NCBI RefSeq assembly: GCF_013408685.1
Contig: NZ_JACBZY010000001.1
Span: 806,001 to 870,000 of the forward strand
From: Schumannella luteola
Lineage (GTDB): Bacteria > Actinomycetota > Actinomycetes > Actinomycetales > Microbacteriaceae
DNA: 64,000 nucleotides
Direction: 5' to 3'
Shown piece by piece: positions 45,351 through 56,392 of the stretch. The notes under the pieces were generated by a model, which saw only the letters and a program-made list of their open reading frames with translations, was not told where the DNA came from and made no database searches. The position numbers and the translations under genes are program-made. Each line of letters starts with the position of its first letter. Within the stretch, counting starts at the first letter, position 1.

Positions 45351-45695
45351 ATGGATGCCCGCGCGCTCATCGCCGACCGCCGCGCGGTCGTGCTCGAGAA
45401 GCGGGATGCCGTCGAGCGCGAGCTGGTGAGCATCCGCGCCGCCCGCGGCGAGTGGACCGACGAAGAGCACGACCCCGAGGGCTTCACCCTCACGCACGAG
45501 TGGTCGCGGCTCGAGGGCACCCGCGCCGAGCTCGAGACCGAGCTGGCGGAGCTGGATGCGGCCGACGCCCGCGTCGCATCCAGCACCTACGGCGTGTGCG
45601 CCCGCTGCGGGCAGCCCATCCCCGAGCCGCAGCTCGAACGCCGCCCGGCCCGCACGCTCTGCGTCGCCTGCACCGACCGCCTCGCCCGCCGCTGA
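45351..45695 (+). CDS. TraR/DksA-family zinc finger protein
   Basis: Cytoplasmic protein, 114 aa. Residues 1-75 form a helical coiled-coil hairpin; the C-terminus has the C4 zinc finger CARCGQPIPEPQ...CVACTDRLA (TraR/DksA). Such proteins can insert into the RNA polymerase secondary channel; actinobacterial members are little studied. The conserved acidic coiled-coil tip of DksA is not obvious. No clear ribosome site is visible. Confidence 0.82.
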   Translation: MDARALIADRRAVVLEKRDAVERELVSIRAARGEWTDEEHDPEGFTLTHEWSRLEGTRAELETELAELDAADARVASSTYGVCARCGQPIPEPQLERRPARTLCVACTDRLARR

Positions 45696-45702
45696 CCTGG
45701 CG

Positions 45703-46548
45703 TCAGTCCGCGGGGCGCCGCGCGATGAGCGAGAACATCAGCGGCGCATCGGGAGCACCGTCGGGCAGGCGGAACCCGCCCTCACGCCATCCCATCGACG
45801 GCAGCGCCCGCCACGGCATCGATCGGTGCTCGTCGAAGGCCTCGATCTGCAGTCCGGCGCCGAGCAGCGCTCCGAAGATCTCCGACAGCGGATGCGGCCA
45901 CTCGTAGGTCGTCGCGTTGCTCATGCGGCTCGCACTCGCATAGGTGGTTCCGTCGTCGAAGCGGCGCGGTGCGTCGGCCGCGAGCGCGAAGTACGGCTCG
46001 GTCATCACGAGCTGGTCGTCGTCGCGATCGAACTGGAAGGTGTACAGGAACGGATGCCCGTCGTAGAGGAAGAGCGCGCCGCCGGGCTTCAGCAGTCGGG
46101 CGATCGCCTCAGCCCAGACAGCGAGGTCGGGCAGCCAGGTGAGCACACCGACCGTCGTGTAGACGAGATCGAAGGTGCGGCCGAGAGCATCGGGCGCATC
46201 CTCGTTGGCAGCCTGCACGAAGGTCGCGTCGATGCCGGCGCGCTCGGCGAGCGCGGTTGCGGTGGCCACGGCTTCGCCCGACAGGTCGGTTCCGACGACA
46301 CGGGCCCCGCGCCGCGCGAGGCTGATCGTGTCGGTGCCGATGTGGCACTGGAGGTGCACCACGTCGAGCCCGGCGACCGTGCCTCCGGGCAGGTGCGGGG
46401 CGAGCAGCGCGACTTCGACGTCGAGCCCGATCGCGTTGGGATCGTCGGCGAAGGCCTCGGCCCCGTAGGCCGTCACGTGGTCGGCGACCCGCTCATCCCA
46501 GTTGCGCATGTTCGCGGCGATCTGCTCGGCGGTCTGTTCGGCGGGCAC
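45703..46548 (-). CDS. Class I SAM-dependent methyltransferase
   Basis: Cytoplasmic methyltransferase, 281 aa. The SAM-binding motif I appears as VVHLQCHIGTDTISLARRG, followed by GTDLSGEAV (acidic end of strand 2), FDLVYTTVGVLTWL and LLKPGGALFLYD. The LQCHIGTDT variant is characteristic of a large actinobacterial family annotated only as methyltransferase. The GTG start has GAGGAGG 8 nt upstream. Substrate unknown. Confidence 0.87.
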   Translation of the reverse strand: MPAEQTAEQIAANMRNWDERVADHVTAYGAEAFADDPNAIGLDVEVALLAPHLPGGTVAGLDVVHLQCHIGTDTISLARRGARVVGTDLSGEAVATATALAERAGIDATFVQAANEDAPDALGRTFDLVYTTVGVLTWLPDLAVWAEAIARLLKPGGALFLYDGHPFLYTFQFDRDDDQLVMTEPYFALAADAPRRFDDGTTYASASRMSNATTYEWPHPLSEIFGALLGAGLQIEAFDEHRSMPWRALPSMGWREGGFRLPDGAPDAPLMFSLIARRPAD

Positions 46549-46689
46549 GGTCTGCCTCCTCGGCGGGTGGTGGATGCTCAGGCGACCGGTTCGTCGCGAG
46601 GCCGCCGCCATCGGAGGGCAGCCTTCCAGGGTCGCCGATGCCGGGCTCGGAGGCAAGCGAGTCAGCGAACGCTGGCCGAGGCGTGCAGC

Positions 46690-47730
46690 TCAGCGGCGCG
46701 CGGCCCAGTCGGCGATGAGGTCGATGCCGCGGCCGAAGTCGGGGTCGGCCGGGCGGTGCAGGAACGCGTGGGTGCTGCCGGGCAGCACGTGCCGCTCCAG
46801 CGGCACCGCGTGCTCGGCGAGCTCGGCGGCGAAGCGCTCGCCGGAGGCGCGGAGCACGTCGCGGTCGGCGTCGAGCATGAGCGTCGGCGGGAGGCCGGCG
46901 AGGGGATGCCCGCCGGGGAACGCGCGCGGGTCGGCCAGGGCGGCGCGCGACCCGGCGTAGTTGCGCGTCATCAGCCCGTACGCGCGGGGCGTGTGCGTGA
47001 AGCGGCGGTATCCGGTGACCCGGGAGCGCAGTTCGGCTGAGCGCGGCGGCATGGCAGCGTGGAAGACGCCGTAGGCGAGCAGGAGCCCGCGGATCGGCGC
47101 CGTCGCGAGGTCGGACGAGGCGGATGCGGCGGCGCCCGCGTCACCCCGTCCCGACTCCGGCGATCGTGCGTTCGACGACTGCGCTTCGGCCGTCACGACC
47201 TCCAGCGCGGCCGCCGCGGCCAGGCAGGCACCGGCGCTCGCACCGCCGATCAGCACCCCGGCGCTCGCCGCCGAGTCCGATCCGGCTTCCGTTCGGGCAT
47301 CCGCCGCATCGCCCGGCCGCGACCCGGGCACTGCGTCGAGCGACCGACGCCGCGCATCCGCCAGCACCGCCGCCACATCGTCGACGGGGGTCGGATGCCG
47401 CACGACGCGCGCTCGCGGTGACGGCCGCAGGAAGCTCGTGCGCCCGGTGAGTCGGTAGTCGACCGTCGTGACCGGGATGCCGCGCGCGGCGAGCTCGAGG
47501 CCGACGGCGTGCGATTCGAGCTGGTCGAGCCCGCCCGAGACGAAGGCGCCGCCGTGCAGCCAGACCAGCGGAGGCGCGAGCGGCGCGACGCCGGAGGGCG
47601 GCGAGTAGCGACGCACGGCGACCGGTCCGTGCGGGCCCGCGACGGCATCCGCCTCGACGCTGACCCGACCGGGCGCGCCGGCTGCGGCAGGTTCGGGGAG
47701 GGATGCGCGCTGGCCGCCGTCGATCGACAT
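46690..47730 (-). CDS. Alpha/beta hydrolase, hormone-sensitive lipase family
   Basis: Probable esterase, 346 aa. It has the family oxyanion motif LVWLHGGAF (HGG), the nucleophile motif GGASAGACLA (GASAG), the acid in MLDADRDVLR and the histidine in GSTHAFLHRP. An Ala/Ser-rich insert of about 25 residues (near 190-215) is not normal for the family. No signal peptide. Substrate unknown. The gap to the next gene (46549-46689) contains nothing notable. Confidence 0.86.
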   Translation of the reverse strand: MSIDGGQRASLPEPAAAGAPGRVSVEADAVAGPHGPVAVRRYSPPSGVAPLAPPLVWLHGGAFVSGGLDQLESHAVGLELAARGIPVTTVDYRLTGRTSFLRPSPRARVVRHPTPVDDVAAVLADARRRSLDAVPGSRPGDAADARTEAGSDSAASAGVLIGGASAGACLAAAAALEVVTAEAQSSNARSPESGRGDAGAAASASSDLATAPIRGLLLAYGVFHAAMPPRSAELRSRVTGYRRFTHTPRAYGLMTRNYAGSRAALADPRAFPGGHPLAGLPPTLMLDADRDVLRASGERFAAELAEHAVPLERHVLPGSTHAFLHRPADPDFGRGIDLIADWAARR

Positions 47731-47819
47731 CCCGTGACCGTAGCGATGTCAGCTCGGAAGCGACCCGACCGCGCCAGTTCGGGCACGACCCGCCGCAGGA
47801 GTGCGCCCACCGCGCGCAC

Positions 47820-47825
47820 TAACCT
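47820..47825 (+). promoter_or_regulatory. -10 box for the leaderless LacI-family mRNA
   Basis: TAACCT lies 7 nt before the ATG at 47833. Confidence 0.55.
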
Positions 47826-47832
47826 TCGGAAC

Positions 47833-48843
47833 ATGGATCCGGTGCGCGCGCCCAACATCAGGGACGTCGCGCGCGTCGCCGGGGTGTCGTATCAGACGGT
47901 CAGCCGGGTGCTCAACGACAGTCCGAGCATCCGGGTCGAGACGCGGCAGCGCGTCGAGGCGGCGATCGCCGAGCTCGGCTACCGGCCCAACCCGGCCGCC
48001 CGCGCCCTCGTCGCCGGGCGCTCGCGCACGATCGGACTGCTGTCGGCATCCACCGCCTACTACGGCCCGGCGACGGCGATCACCTCGATCGAGGCGGCCG
48101 CGCGCGAGGCCGGCTACCGCATCAGCATCACGAGCCCGGCGTCGAGCGACTACGCCTCGGTCGCCGCGAGCGTCGAGTACCTGCTCGGGCAGGGCGTCGA
48201 GGCGCTGGTCGTGGTCGCTCCGCAGGTGCGGGTGTTCGAGGCGGTGCGCGCGCTCGGGCTCTCGGTGCCGGTCGTGACGCTCGAGTCGGCGGCGATCTCG
48301 GATGCGCCGAGCAGTCTCAGCGTCGACCAGGTCGAGGGCGCGCGGGTCGCCACCCGGCACCTGATCGAGCTCGGGCACGAGGAGATCCTGCACATCGCCG
48401 GTCCGCAGGACTGGATCGAGGCGGAGGCGCGCATGCAGGGCTACCTGCGCGAGCTCGACGCCCACGACCTGCGCACCCGCGCGCCGATCCTCGGCGACTG
48501 GTCGTCGGCCTTCGGCTACTACGCCGGGCTCGAGCTGCTGCGCGTGCGCGACTTCACCGCCGTGTTCGCCGGCAACGACCAGATGGCGCTGGGGCTGCAG
48601 CACGCCTGTCGCGACATGGGGCTGGATGTTCCGGGCGACATCTCGATCGTCGGCTTCGACGACATCCCCGAGGCCGCGCACTTCGCGCCGCCGCTGACGA
48701 CGGTGCGCCAGAACTTCCCCGAACTGGGCCGTCGGGCGCTGTCGCTGCTGCTCGCGCAGCTGCGCGGCGAGGAGCGCGCCGACCACTCGATGGTGCCGCC
48801 CGAGCTCGTGCTGCGCGCCTCCACCGCCCCGCCGCGGCGCTGA
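47833..48843 (+). CDS. LacI-family transcriptional regulator of the arabinose locus
   Basis: Repressor of 336 aa. The LacI HTH is at about 8-32 (NIRDVARVAGVSYQTVSRVLND) with the hinge at about 48-62, and the periplasmic-binding-like sensor domain fills the rest (TIGLLSAS, VDQVEGARVATRHLIELGHEEILHIAG, VFAGNDQMALGLQ, ISIVGFDDIPEAA). It sits directly upstream of the arabinose transport and catabolic genes, whose promoter has two matching operators, so it is likely the arabinose repressor. Effector inferred. Confidence 0.92.
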   Translation: MDPVRAPNIRDVARVAGVSYQTVSRVLNDSPSIRVETRQRVEAAIAELGYRPNPAARALVAGRSRTIGLLSASTAYYGPATAITSIEAAAREAGYRISITSPASSDYASVAASVEYLLGQGVEALVVVAPQVRVFEAVRALGLSVPVVTLESAAISDAPSSLSVDQVEGARVATRHLIELGHEEILHIAGPQDWIEAEARMQGYLRELDAHDLRTRAPILGDWSSAFGYYAGLELLRVRDFTAVFAGNDQMALGLQHACRDMGLDVPGDISIVGFDDIPEAAHFAPPLTTVRQNFPELGRRALSLLLAQLRGEERADHSMVPPELVLRASTAPPRR

Positions 48844-48933
48844 GGCCGGCGCGAGCCCGAGCCTGATCGGCGAGCACATCGCCCGGCCGCTGCGTGAGCA
48901 GTCCGCGCGTCCTGCATCGGCGCATCCTGACGA

Positions 48934-49006
48934 TCTCAAGGAGTTGCTGTAGCTGGTGCGGCGGATGATGCTCACCAATCACGCGAGTCACAGCAACTCC
49001 TTGAGA
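48934..49006. repeat. 73-nt intergenic inverted repeat
   Basis: Perfect 17-nt arms TCTCAAGGAGTTGCTGT (48934-48950) and ACAGCAACTCCTTGAGA (48990-49006) with a 39-nt loop, 91 nt after the LacI-family gene stop and 23 nt before the arabinose promoter. No T-run. The rest of the 48844-49152 gap holds that promoter and operators, with no gene. Confidence 0.85.
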
Positions 49007-49028
49007 CGGTCATCCCGAAAACTGCCCC

Positions 49029-49086
49029 TTGACGGATGTGACCGTTTCAGCGGTACAGTCTCACCACCTCATGTGAACGGTCACAT
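49029..49086 (+). promoter_or_regulatory. Arabinose operon promoter with two LacI-type operators
   Basis: TTGACG (49029-49034) and TACAGT (49054-49059), spaced by 19 nt, form the likely promoter. ATGTGACCGTTTCA (49036-49049) sits between them, and ATGTGAACGGTCACAT (49071-49086) just after the start site; the second is the near-palindromic form of the first. Binding at either would block transcription. Confidence 0.7.
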
Positions 49087-49152
49087 GAACGGATGACACC
49101 GGAGTCGCCCCGTGCAGAGTCGCACCACCCCCGCCCGCGAGAGCCGCCGCGC

Positions 49153-49569
49153 ATGACCGCCCGCGCCGCTGAGCTCGAGGTCGCCGTGGCCCGCACCCGC
49201 GAGGCGATCGCCGCCGCCGACGCGCGACTGCGCGACGCCGGAGTGCTGGATGCGGGCGACCGCGTGAGCGCCCGCGTCGCCGACGAGGCGCTGTTCCTGA
49301 TCACCCCCGACGGCGTCGCGCCGCACGGGCCCGAGGGCTTCGTGCTCGCGCAGGACGACGCGACCGTCGTGCCCCACACCCCCGGCGGTGAGGTCGACGA
49401 CGTCGCCCTCGCCGACCACGCCCGTCGCTACCGCGCCGACGCCGCGCTCGGCGCGCTCGTGCAGTCGGGCGAGCTGCGCATCGCCGGCGCCGATCTGGAT
49501 GCCGCGGTCGACGCGGCCGGCTCGGCGCGCGAGCTGCGCGACCGCGCCGCCGCGCATCCCCCGACCTGA
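49153..49569 (+). CDS. Truncated class II aldolase-like protein at the head of the arabinose operon
   Basis: Protein of 138 aa. Residues about 8-80 align by eye with the start of the AraD encoded at 53730: [19 protein letters not shown] then [20 protein letters not shown] compares with NVSGRVPGADLFVIKPSGVS. The HTH metal ligands and the rest of the catalytic domain are missing; the last 55 residues are helical and unrelated. It is either a degenerate aldolase copy or a small protein with a new role. It is the first gene after the regulated promoter. Confidence 0.6.
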   Translation: MTARAAELEVAVARTREAIAAADARLRDAGVLDAGDRVSARVADEALFLITPDGVAPHGPEGFVLAQDDATVVPHTPGGEVDDVALADHARRYRADAALGALVQSGELRIAGADLDAAVDAAGSARELRDRAAAHPPT

Positions 49570-49750
49570 GCCTCCCTGCCTCTCACCTGAACGGCCCCAC
49601 CACCGGAACCACCGACCCGCACGACTCAGCACCACCAGCTCGACCCACCAGCACCATCCCGCACCACCTCAGCCACACGGCCCCCGCCGCACAGCCGGCC
49701 CGGGCCACCCACCCCGCGATGACACAGCCGTCATCCAAGGAAGGAACACC

Positions 49751-50875
49751 GTGAACATCAAGAAGGTCCTGCTCGGCGCCGCGGCGCTGGGCGTCGCGGT
49801 CAGCCTGGCCGCCTGCTCCGGAGGCCGTGGCGGCACCGGCGGCGACAACGCCGGCAGCGGCGACAACAAGGGCGCCCTCGTCGGGGTCGCCATGCCGACC
49901 AAGACCTCGGAGCGCTGGATCAAGGACGGCAACGCGGTCAAGTCGGGCCTCGAGAAGCTCGGCTACAAGGTCGACCTCGAGTACGCCGACGACAAGATCC
50001 CCCAGCAGGTGCAGCAGATCAGCAACATGCTCACCAAGGGCGCGAAGATCCTCGTCATCGCCTCGATCGACGGCACCGCGCTGAGCGATCAGCTCGACCA
50101 GGCCGCCGAGCAGGGCGTCAAGGTCATCGCCTACGACCGCCTCATCAACGGCAACAAGAACGTCGACTACTACACGACCTTCGACAACTACAAGGTCGGC
50201 GTCGACCAGGCGACGAGCCTGCTCACCGGCCTCGGCATCCTCGACGCCGACGGCAAGGAGACCGGCGAGAAGGGTCCGTTCAACATCGAGCTCTTCGCCG
50301 GCAGCGCCGACGACAACAACGCGACCTTCTTCTACAACGGCGCGATGGACACCCTGAAGAAGTACATCGACGACGGCACCCTCGTCGTCGGCAGCGGCCA
50401 GACCGGCTTCACTCAGGTCGCCACGCTGCGCTGGGACCCGGCCACGGCGCAGAAGCGCATGCAGGACCTCATCGCCTCGACCTACTCGGGCGGCAAGAAG
50501 GTCGACGGCGTGCTGTCGCCCTACGACGGCCTCTCGATCGGCATCATCTCGGCGCTGACCAGCGCCGGCTACGCCACCGACGCGCTGCCGATCATCACCG
50601 GCCAGGACGCCGAGGCGGCCTCGGTGAAGTCGATCATCGCCGGCCAGCAGTACTCGACCATCTACAAGGACACCCGTCAGCTCGCCGACGAGGCCGTGAA
50701 GATGACGAACGACCTGCTCACGGGCACGAAGCCCGAGGTCAACGACACGAAGAGCTACGACAACAAGGTCAAGGTCGTTCCGACCTTCCTGTTCCAGCCG
50801 GTCACGGTCACCAAGGAGAACTACAAGAAGGTGCTCGTCGACAGCGGCTACTACAAGGAGTCCGACCTGAAGTAA
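49751..50875 (+). CDS. Sugar ABC transporter substrate-binding lipoprotein (ChvE/multiple monosaccharide type)
   Basis: Surface lipoprotein, 374 aa, with lipobox SLAAC (Cys22) and a Gly/Asn linker. It belongs to the CUT2/ChvE-like pentose-hexose binding proteins: [68 protein letters not shown] and [26 protein letters not shown] precedes the GTG. With the araDBA genes downstream the ligand is probably L-arabinose. Confidence 0.93.
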   Translation: MNIKKVLLGAAALGVAVSLAACSGGRGGTGGDNAGSGDNKGALVGVAMPTKTSERWIKDGNAVKSGLEKLGYKVDLEYADDKIPQQVQQISNMLTKGAKILVIASIDGTALSDQLDQAAEQGVKVIAYDRLINGNKNVDYYTTFDNYKVGVDQATSLLTGLGILDADGKETGEKGPFNIELFAGSADDNNATFFYNGAMDTLKKYIDDGTLVVGSGQTGFTQVATLRWDPATAQKRMQDLIASTYSGGKKVDGVLSPYDGLSIGIISALTSAGYATDALPIITGQDAEAASVKSIIAGQQYSTIYKDTRQLADEAVKMTNDLLTGTKPEVNDTKSYDNKVKVVPTFLFQPVTVTKENYKKVLVDSGYYKESDLK

Positions 50876-50989
50876 GCGAGTGGATGGCGGGTGAGCGCGC
50901 CCTGCACGTGCGCTCACCCGCCCGACCTCGCTTTCCGGCACCACCCCCCCGCACCATCCGAAGATCGCAACCCTCGACGGAGAGGACCG

Positions 50990-52527
<1,538 letters not shown>

Positions 52528-52531
<4 letters not shown>

Positions 52532-53733
52532 CCGCCACCACTCCCGCGCCGCAGACCGGCGTGCTGCAGCGAGCGAGCCGCTTCCTTGCGGGGCAGCTGC
52601 GTCAGATCGGCCTGTTCATCGCGCTCATCGTCATCGTCGTCTTCTTCGAGGTGGCGACGCAGGGCATCACGCTCAAGCCGATCAACGTCTCGAACCTGGT
52701 CGTGCAGAACAGCTACATCCTGATCCTCGCGATCGGCATGGTGATGGTGATCATCGCCGGCCACATCGACCTCAGCGTCGGCTCGGTCGTCGCCTTCACG
52801 GGCGCGATGGCCGGCGTGATGATCACGAAGTGGGGCATCCCCTGGCCGGTGGCCGCGGTGCTCTGCCTCGTGCTGGGAGCGCTGATCGGATGCTGGCAGG
52901 GCTTCTGGATCGCCTACTTCAAGATCCCCGCCTTCATCGTGACGCTGGCGGGCATGCTGACCTTCCGCGGCCTGACCCAGATCACGCTGCAGAACCAGCA
53001 GATCTCGCCCTTCCCCGACGGATTCCGCGCGATCGGATCGGGCTTCCTGCCCGACCTCGGCGGCGGCGTCAGCTTCGTCGAGCCGATGACGATCGTGCTC
53101 GGCATCCTCTCGGCGGTCGCGCTGATCGCGGCCGGCATCCGCGGCCGCCTGGTGCGTCGCCGCTACAACGTCGAAGACGAGCCGATGCCCTGGTTCATCG
53201 CGAAGACGGCGTTCACGACCGTGCTGATCCTGCTCGTCGCGTTCCTGCTCGCCAGCTACCGCGGCACCCCGATCGTGCTGATCATCCTCGCCGTGCTCGT
53301 GGTCGCCTACTCGGCGGTCATGGCCCGCAGCGTGTTCGGCCGCCACATCTACGCGATCGGCGGCAACCTCAACGCGGCCGCGCTCTCGGGCGTGAAGACG
53401 CAGCGGGTCACCTTCCTGCTCTTCGTCAACATGGGCGTGCTGTCGGCGCTCGCCGGGCTCGTGTTCACCGCGCAGCTGAACCTCGCCAACCCGAAGGCGG
53501 GCGACGGCTTCGAACTGGATGCGATCGCGGCCGTCTTCATCGGCGGCGCAGCCGTCACCGGCGGCATCGGCCGGGTGACGGGCGCGATCATCGGCGGTCT
53601 GATCATCGGCATCCTCAACAACGGCATGTCGATCCTCGGCGTCGGCACCGAGTTCCAGTCGCTGATCAAGGGCCTCGTGCTGCTCGCGGCCGTCGCCTTC
53701 GACGTCTACAACAAGCGCCGCAGCGGGAAGTGA
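52528..53733 (+). CDS. Sugar ABC transporter permease (MmsB/GguB type)
   Basis: Membrane permease of 401 aa with about ten helices, including the conserved [34 protein letters not shown] and [28 protein letters not shown] hydrophilic loop (about 205-225) lies in the middle, as in multiple-monosaccharide transporters. GTGA overlaps on both sides link it to the ATPase and to araD. Confidence 0.94.
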
Positions 53734-54485
53734 TCGGCGTGACGGAGGGGGAGGCGCCGGGCTCGGCGGGCGAGGACGCTGTCGGCGCGGATGCGGCGCT
53801 CGCCGCGGCGATCGAGCGCACGCGCGCCGAGGTCGCCGCGCTGCACGCCGAGCTCGTGCGCTACGGCCTCGTCGTGTGGACCGGCGGCAACGTCTCGGGC
53901 CGGGTGCCCGGCGCCGACCTTTTCGTCATCAAGCCCTCGGGCGTCTCCTATGACGACCTGACCGCCGACGACCTGGTGCTGTGCGACCTGGATGGCGCCG
54001 TGGTGCCGGGCAGCGTCGGCAGCTCGCGGAGTCCGTCGAGCGACACGGCGGCGCACGCCTACGTCTACCGGGCGATGCCCGAGGTCGGCGGGGTCGTGCA
54101 CACGCACTCGACGTACGCGGTCGCGTGGGCGGCGCGGGGCGAGGAGGTCCCCTGCGTCATCACCGGCATGGCCGACGAGTTCGGCGGGCCCATCCCGATC
54201 GGACCCTTCGCCGTGATCGGCGACGACTCGATCGGCCGCGGCATCGTCGAGACGCTGCGCGGCCACCGCTCGCGCGCCGTGCTCATGCAGAACCACGGTC
54301 CGTTCACGATCGGCGCGAGCGCGCGCGACGCGGTCAAGGCCGCGGTCATGTGCGAAGACGCGGCGCGCTCGGTGCACCTCGCGCGCGAGGCCGGGCCGCT
54401 CATCCCGATTCCGCAGGACCGCATCGACCACCTCTACGCCCGCTACCAGAACGTCTACGGACAGGACGGGGACGACCGCCGATGA
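53730..54485 (+). CDS. araD: L-ribulose-5-phosphate 4-epimerase
   Basis: Zinc-dependent class II aldolase-fold epimerase, 251 aa, that converts L-ribulose 5-phosphate to D-xylulose 5-phosphate. Key parts are TGGNVSGRVPG (substrate phosphate region), the zinc ligands in VVHTHSTYAVAWA, and MQNHGPFTIG with a further histidine. The GTG at 53730 overlaps the permease stop by 4 nt; a GTG at 53739 is possible. The first 20 residues are an acidic extension. Its stop overlaps the kinase start (ATGA). Confidence 0.93.
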   Translation: MIGVTEGEAPGSAGEDAVGADAALAAAIERTRAEVAALHAELVRYGLVVWTGGNVSGRVPGADLFVIKPSGVSYDDLTADDLVLCDLDGAVVPGSVGSSRSPSSDTAAHAYVYRAMPEVGGVVHTHSTYAVAWAARGEEVPCVITGMADEFGGPIPIGPFAVIGDDSIGRGIVETLRGHRSRAVLMQNHGPFTIGASARDAVKAAVMCEDAARSVHLAREAGPLIPIPQDRIDHLYARYQNVYGQDGDDRR

Positions 54486-56278
54486 CCGCATCCGACTCGC
54501 CGGTGCCGACCGCCGCATCCGCCGGCGCTGCCGCCCCTTCTGCCGTGAGTGCCGCCGCCGCGACGATCGCCGACGGCCGCGCCGTGCTCGGCATCGAGCT
54601 CGGCTCGACCCGCATCAAGGCCTGCCTGATCGGCGCGACGCCGACCGAGGTGCTCGCCACCGGCGCGCACGACTGGGAGAACCAGATCGTCGACGGCGTC
54701 TGGACCTACTCCCTCGACGCCGTCTGGACCGGCCTGCAGGATGCCGTGGCGGCCCTCGCGATCGACGTGCGTCGCCGCTACGGCGCCGACGTCGAGCTGA
54801 CGCGCGTGCGCGCCATCGGGGTCTCGGCGATGATGCACGGCTACCTGCCCTTCGGTGCCGACGGCGAGCTGCTCGTGCCGTTCCGCACCTGGCGCAACAC
54901 CAGCACGGGCCCCGCGGCGCGCGAGCTCAGCGCCGAGCTCGGGGTCAACATCCCGCTGCGTTGGTCGATCGCGCACCTGCACCAGGCCGTGCTCGACGGC
55001 GAGACGCACGTGCCGCGCATCGCGCACCTGACGACGCTCGCCGGGCATGTGCACGAGCGGCTAACCGGGCGACGGGTGCTCGGCGTGGGCGACGCCTCGG
55101 GCATGTTCCCGATCGATGCCACGACCGGCGACTACGACGCCGCGATGCTCGCCCGCTGCGACGAGCTCGCCGCCCGCGCCGCCGACAAGAGCGGCGTCGG
55201 GCTCACCGCGAGCGTGCGCGAGCTGCTGCCCGATCCTCTCCCCGCCGGCGCCTACGCCGGCGCGCTCACCGCCGCCGGCGCCGCGCTGCTCGACCCGAGC
55301 GGACGCCTGCAGCCCGGCGCGCTGCTCTGCCCGCCCGAGGGGGATGCGGGAACCGGCATGGTCGCGACCGACGCCGTCGCACCGCGCACCGGCAACGTCA
55401 GCGCGGGCACGAGCGTGTTCGCGATGGTCGTGCTCGAGCATTCCCTCGCCCGTCCGCTGGAGCAGATCGACGTCGTCACCACGCCCGCCGGAGACCCGGT
55501 CGCGATGGTGCACTGCAACAACGGCGCGAGTGAGCTCGGCGCGTGGGCGGCGGTGTTCCGGCGGTTCGCGGAGGTGCTCGGGGCGGGTGCTTCGGGTGCC
55601 GCGGGCGCGGGCGCTGCCGCCGCGACCTCGACGGTCAGCGCCGACGCGGTCTTCGCGGCCCTGCTCGGCGAGGCCGCGCGGTCCGACGTCGCGGCGGGCG
55701 GCCTGCTCGCCTACAACCACCTCGCCGGCGATCCGATCGCCGGTCTCGACGCCGGGCGTCCGCTCGTCGTGCGCGCCCCCGATAGCGACCTCACGCTCGG
55801 CAATTTCGTGCGCGCCCAGCTCTACGGCGTCTTCGGCACGCTCGCGCTCGGCATGAAGGTGCTCGCGGATGAGGGCGTCGCGATCGAGCGGATGCAGGCG
55901 CACGGCGGCATCTTCCGCACGGCCGGCGTCGCGCAGCGCGTGCTCGCGGCGGCGCTCGACGCGCCCGTCGCGGTCGCCGACACCGCGGCCGAGGGCGGAG
56001 CCTGGGGCGTCGCGCTGCTCGCGCTGTATGCGGCCGAGTCGGGCGGCGACGCCGACTCGCTGAGCGACGGCGGACGCCGACCCGCGGGCGCGGCCGCCGG
56101 ATCCGGTGCCGCGTCGTCGCGCCCCGCGCTCGCCGACTGGCTGCGCGGGCACGTCTTCGCGGCCGTCGACCCGGAGGTCGTCCGACCCGACCCCGCCGAG
56201 GTCGCCGGCTACGCCGCCTGGCTCGAGCGCTACCGCGCCGGGCTGGCGATCGAGCGCGCCGCCGTCGTCGCGATCTGA
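54482..56278 (+). CDS. araB: L-ribulokinase, FGGY family
   Basis: Carbohydrate kinase, 598 aa, phosphorylating L-ribulose. The N-terminal actin-like domain begins with VLGIELGSTRIKACLIG (about 35-51) and has AIGVSAMMHGYL; the C-terminal domain has GNVSAGTSVFAMV, AGDPIAGLDAGRPLVVR and AHGGIFRTAGVAQRVLAAAL. FGGY kinases are hard to separate by motif, but position between araD and araA fixes the role. Unusual Ala/Gly-rich stretches lie near 1-30, 375-395 and 515-545. Confidence 0.9.
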   Translation: MTASDSPVPTAASAGAAAPSAVSAAAATIADGRAVLGIELGSTRIKACLIGATPTEVLATGAHDWENQIVDGVWTYSLDAVWTGLQDAVAALAIDVRRRYGADVELTRVRAIGVSAMMHGYLPFGADGELLVPFRTWRNTSTGPAARELSAELGVNIPLRWSIAHLHQAVLDGETHVPRIAHLTTLAGHVHERLTGRRVLGVGDASGMFPIDATTGDYDAAMLARCDELAARAADKSGVGLTASVRELLPDPLPAGAYAGALTAAGAALLDPSGRLQPGALLCPPEGDAGTGMVATDAVAPRTGNVSAGTSVFAMVVLEHSLARPLEQIDVVTTPAGDPVAMVHCNNGASELGAWAAVFRRFAEVLGAGASGAAGAGAAAATSTVSADAVFAALLGEAARSDVAAGGLLAYNHLAGDPIAGLDAGRPLVVRAPDSDLTLGNFVRAQLYGVFGTLALGMKVLADEGVAIERMQAHGGIFRTAGVAQRVLAAALDAPVAVADTAAEGGAWGVALLALYAAESGGDADSLSDGGRRPAGAAAGSGAASSRPALADWLRGHVFAAVDPEVVRPDPAEVAGYAAWLERYRAGLAIERAAVVAI

Positions 56279-56392
56279 GCGGGGCCGCGCGACCCGACCG
56301 CGCGTCTCGACGGCGCCTCTCGACCGCGCGACCCGGCGCACCGCATCCACCTCACCGACCACCGCCTCCCCACCGCACGAACGAGAGTCCCC

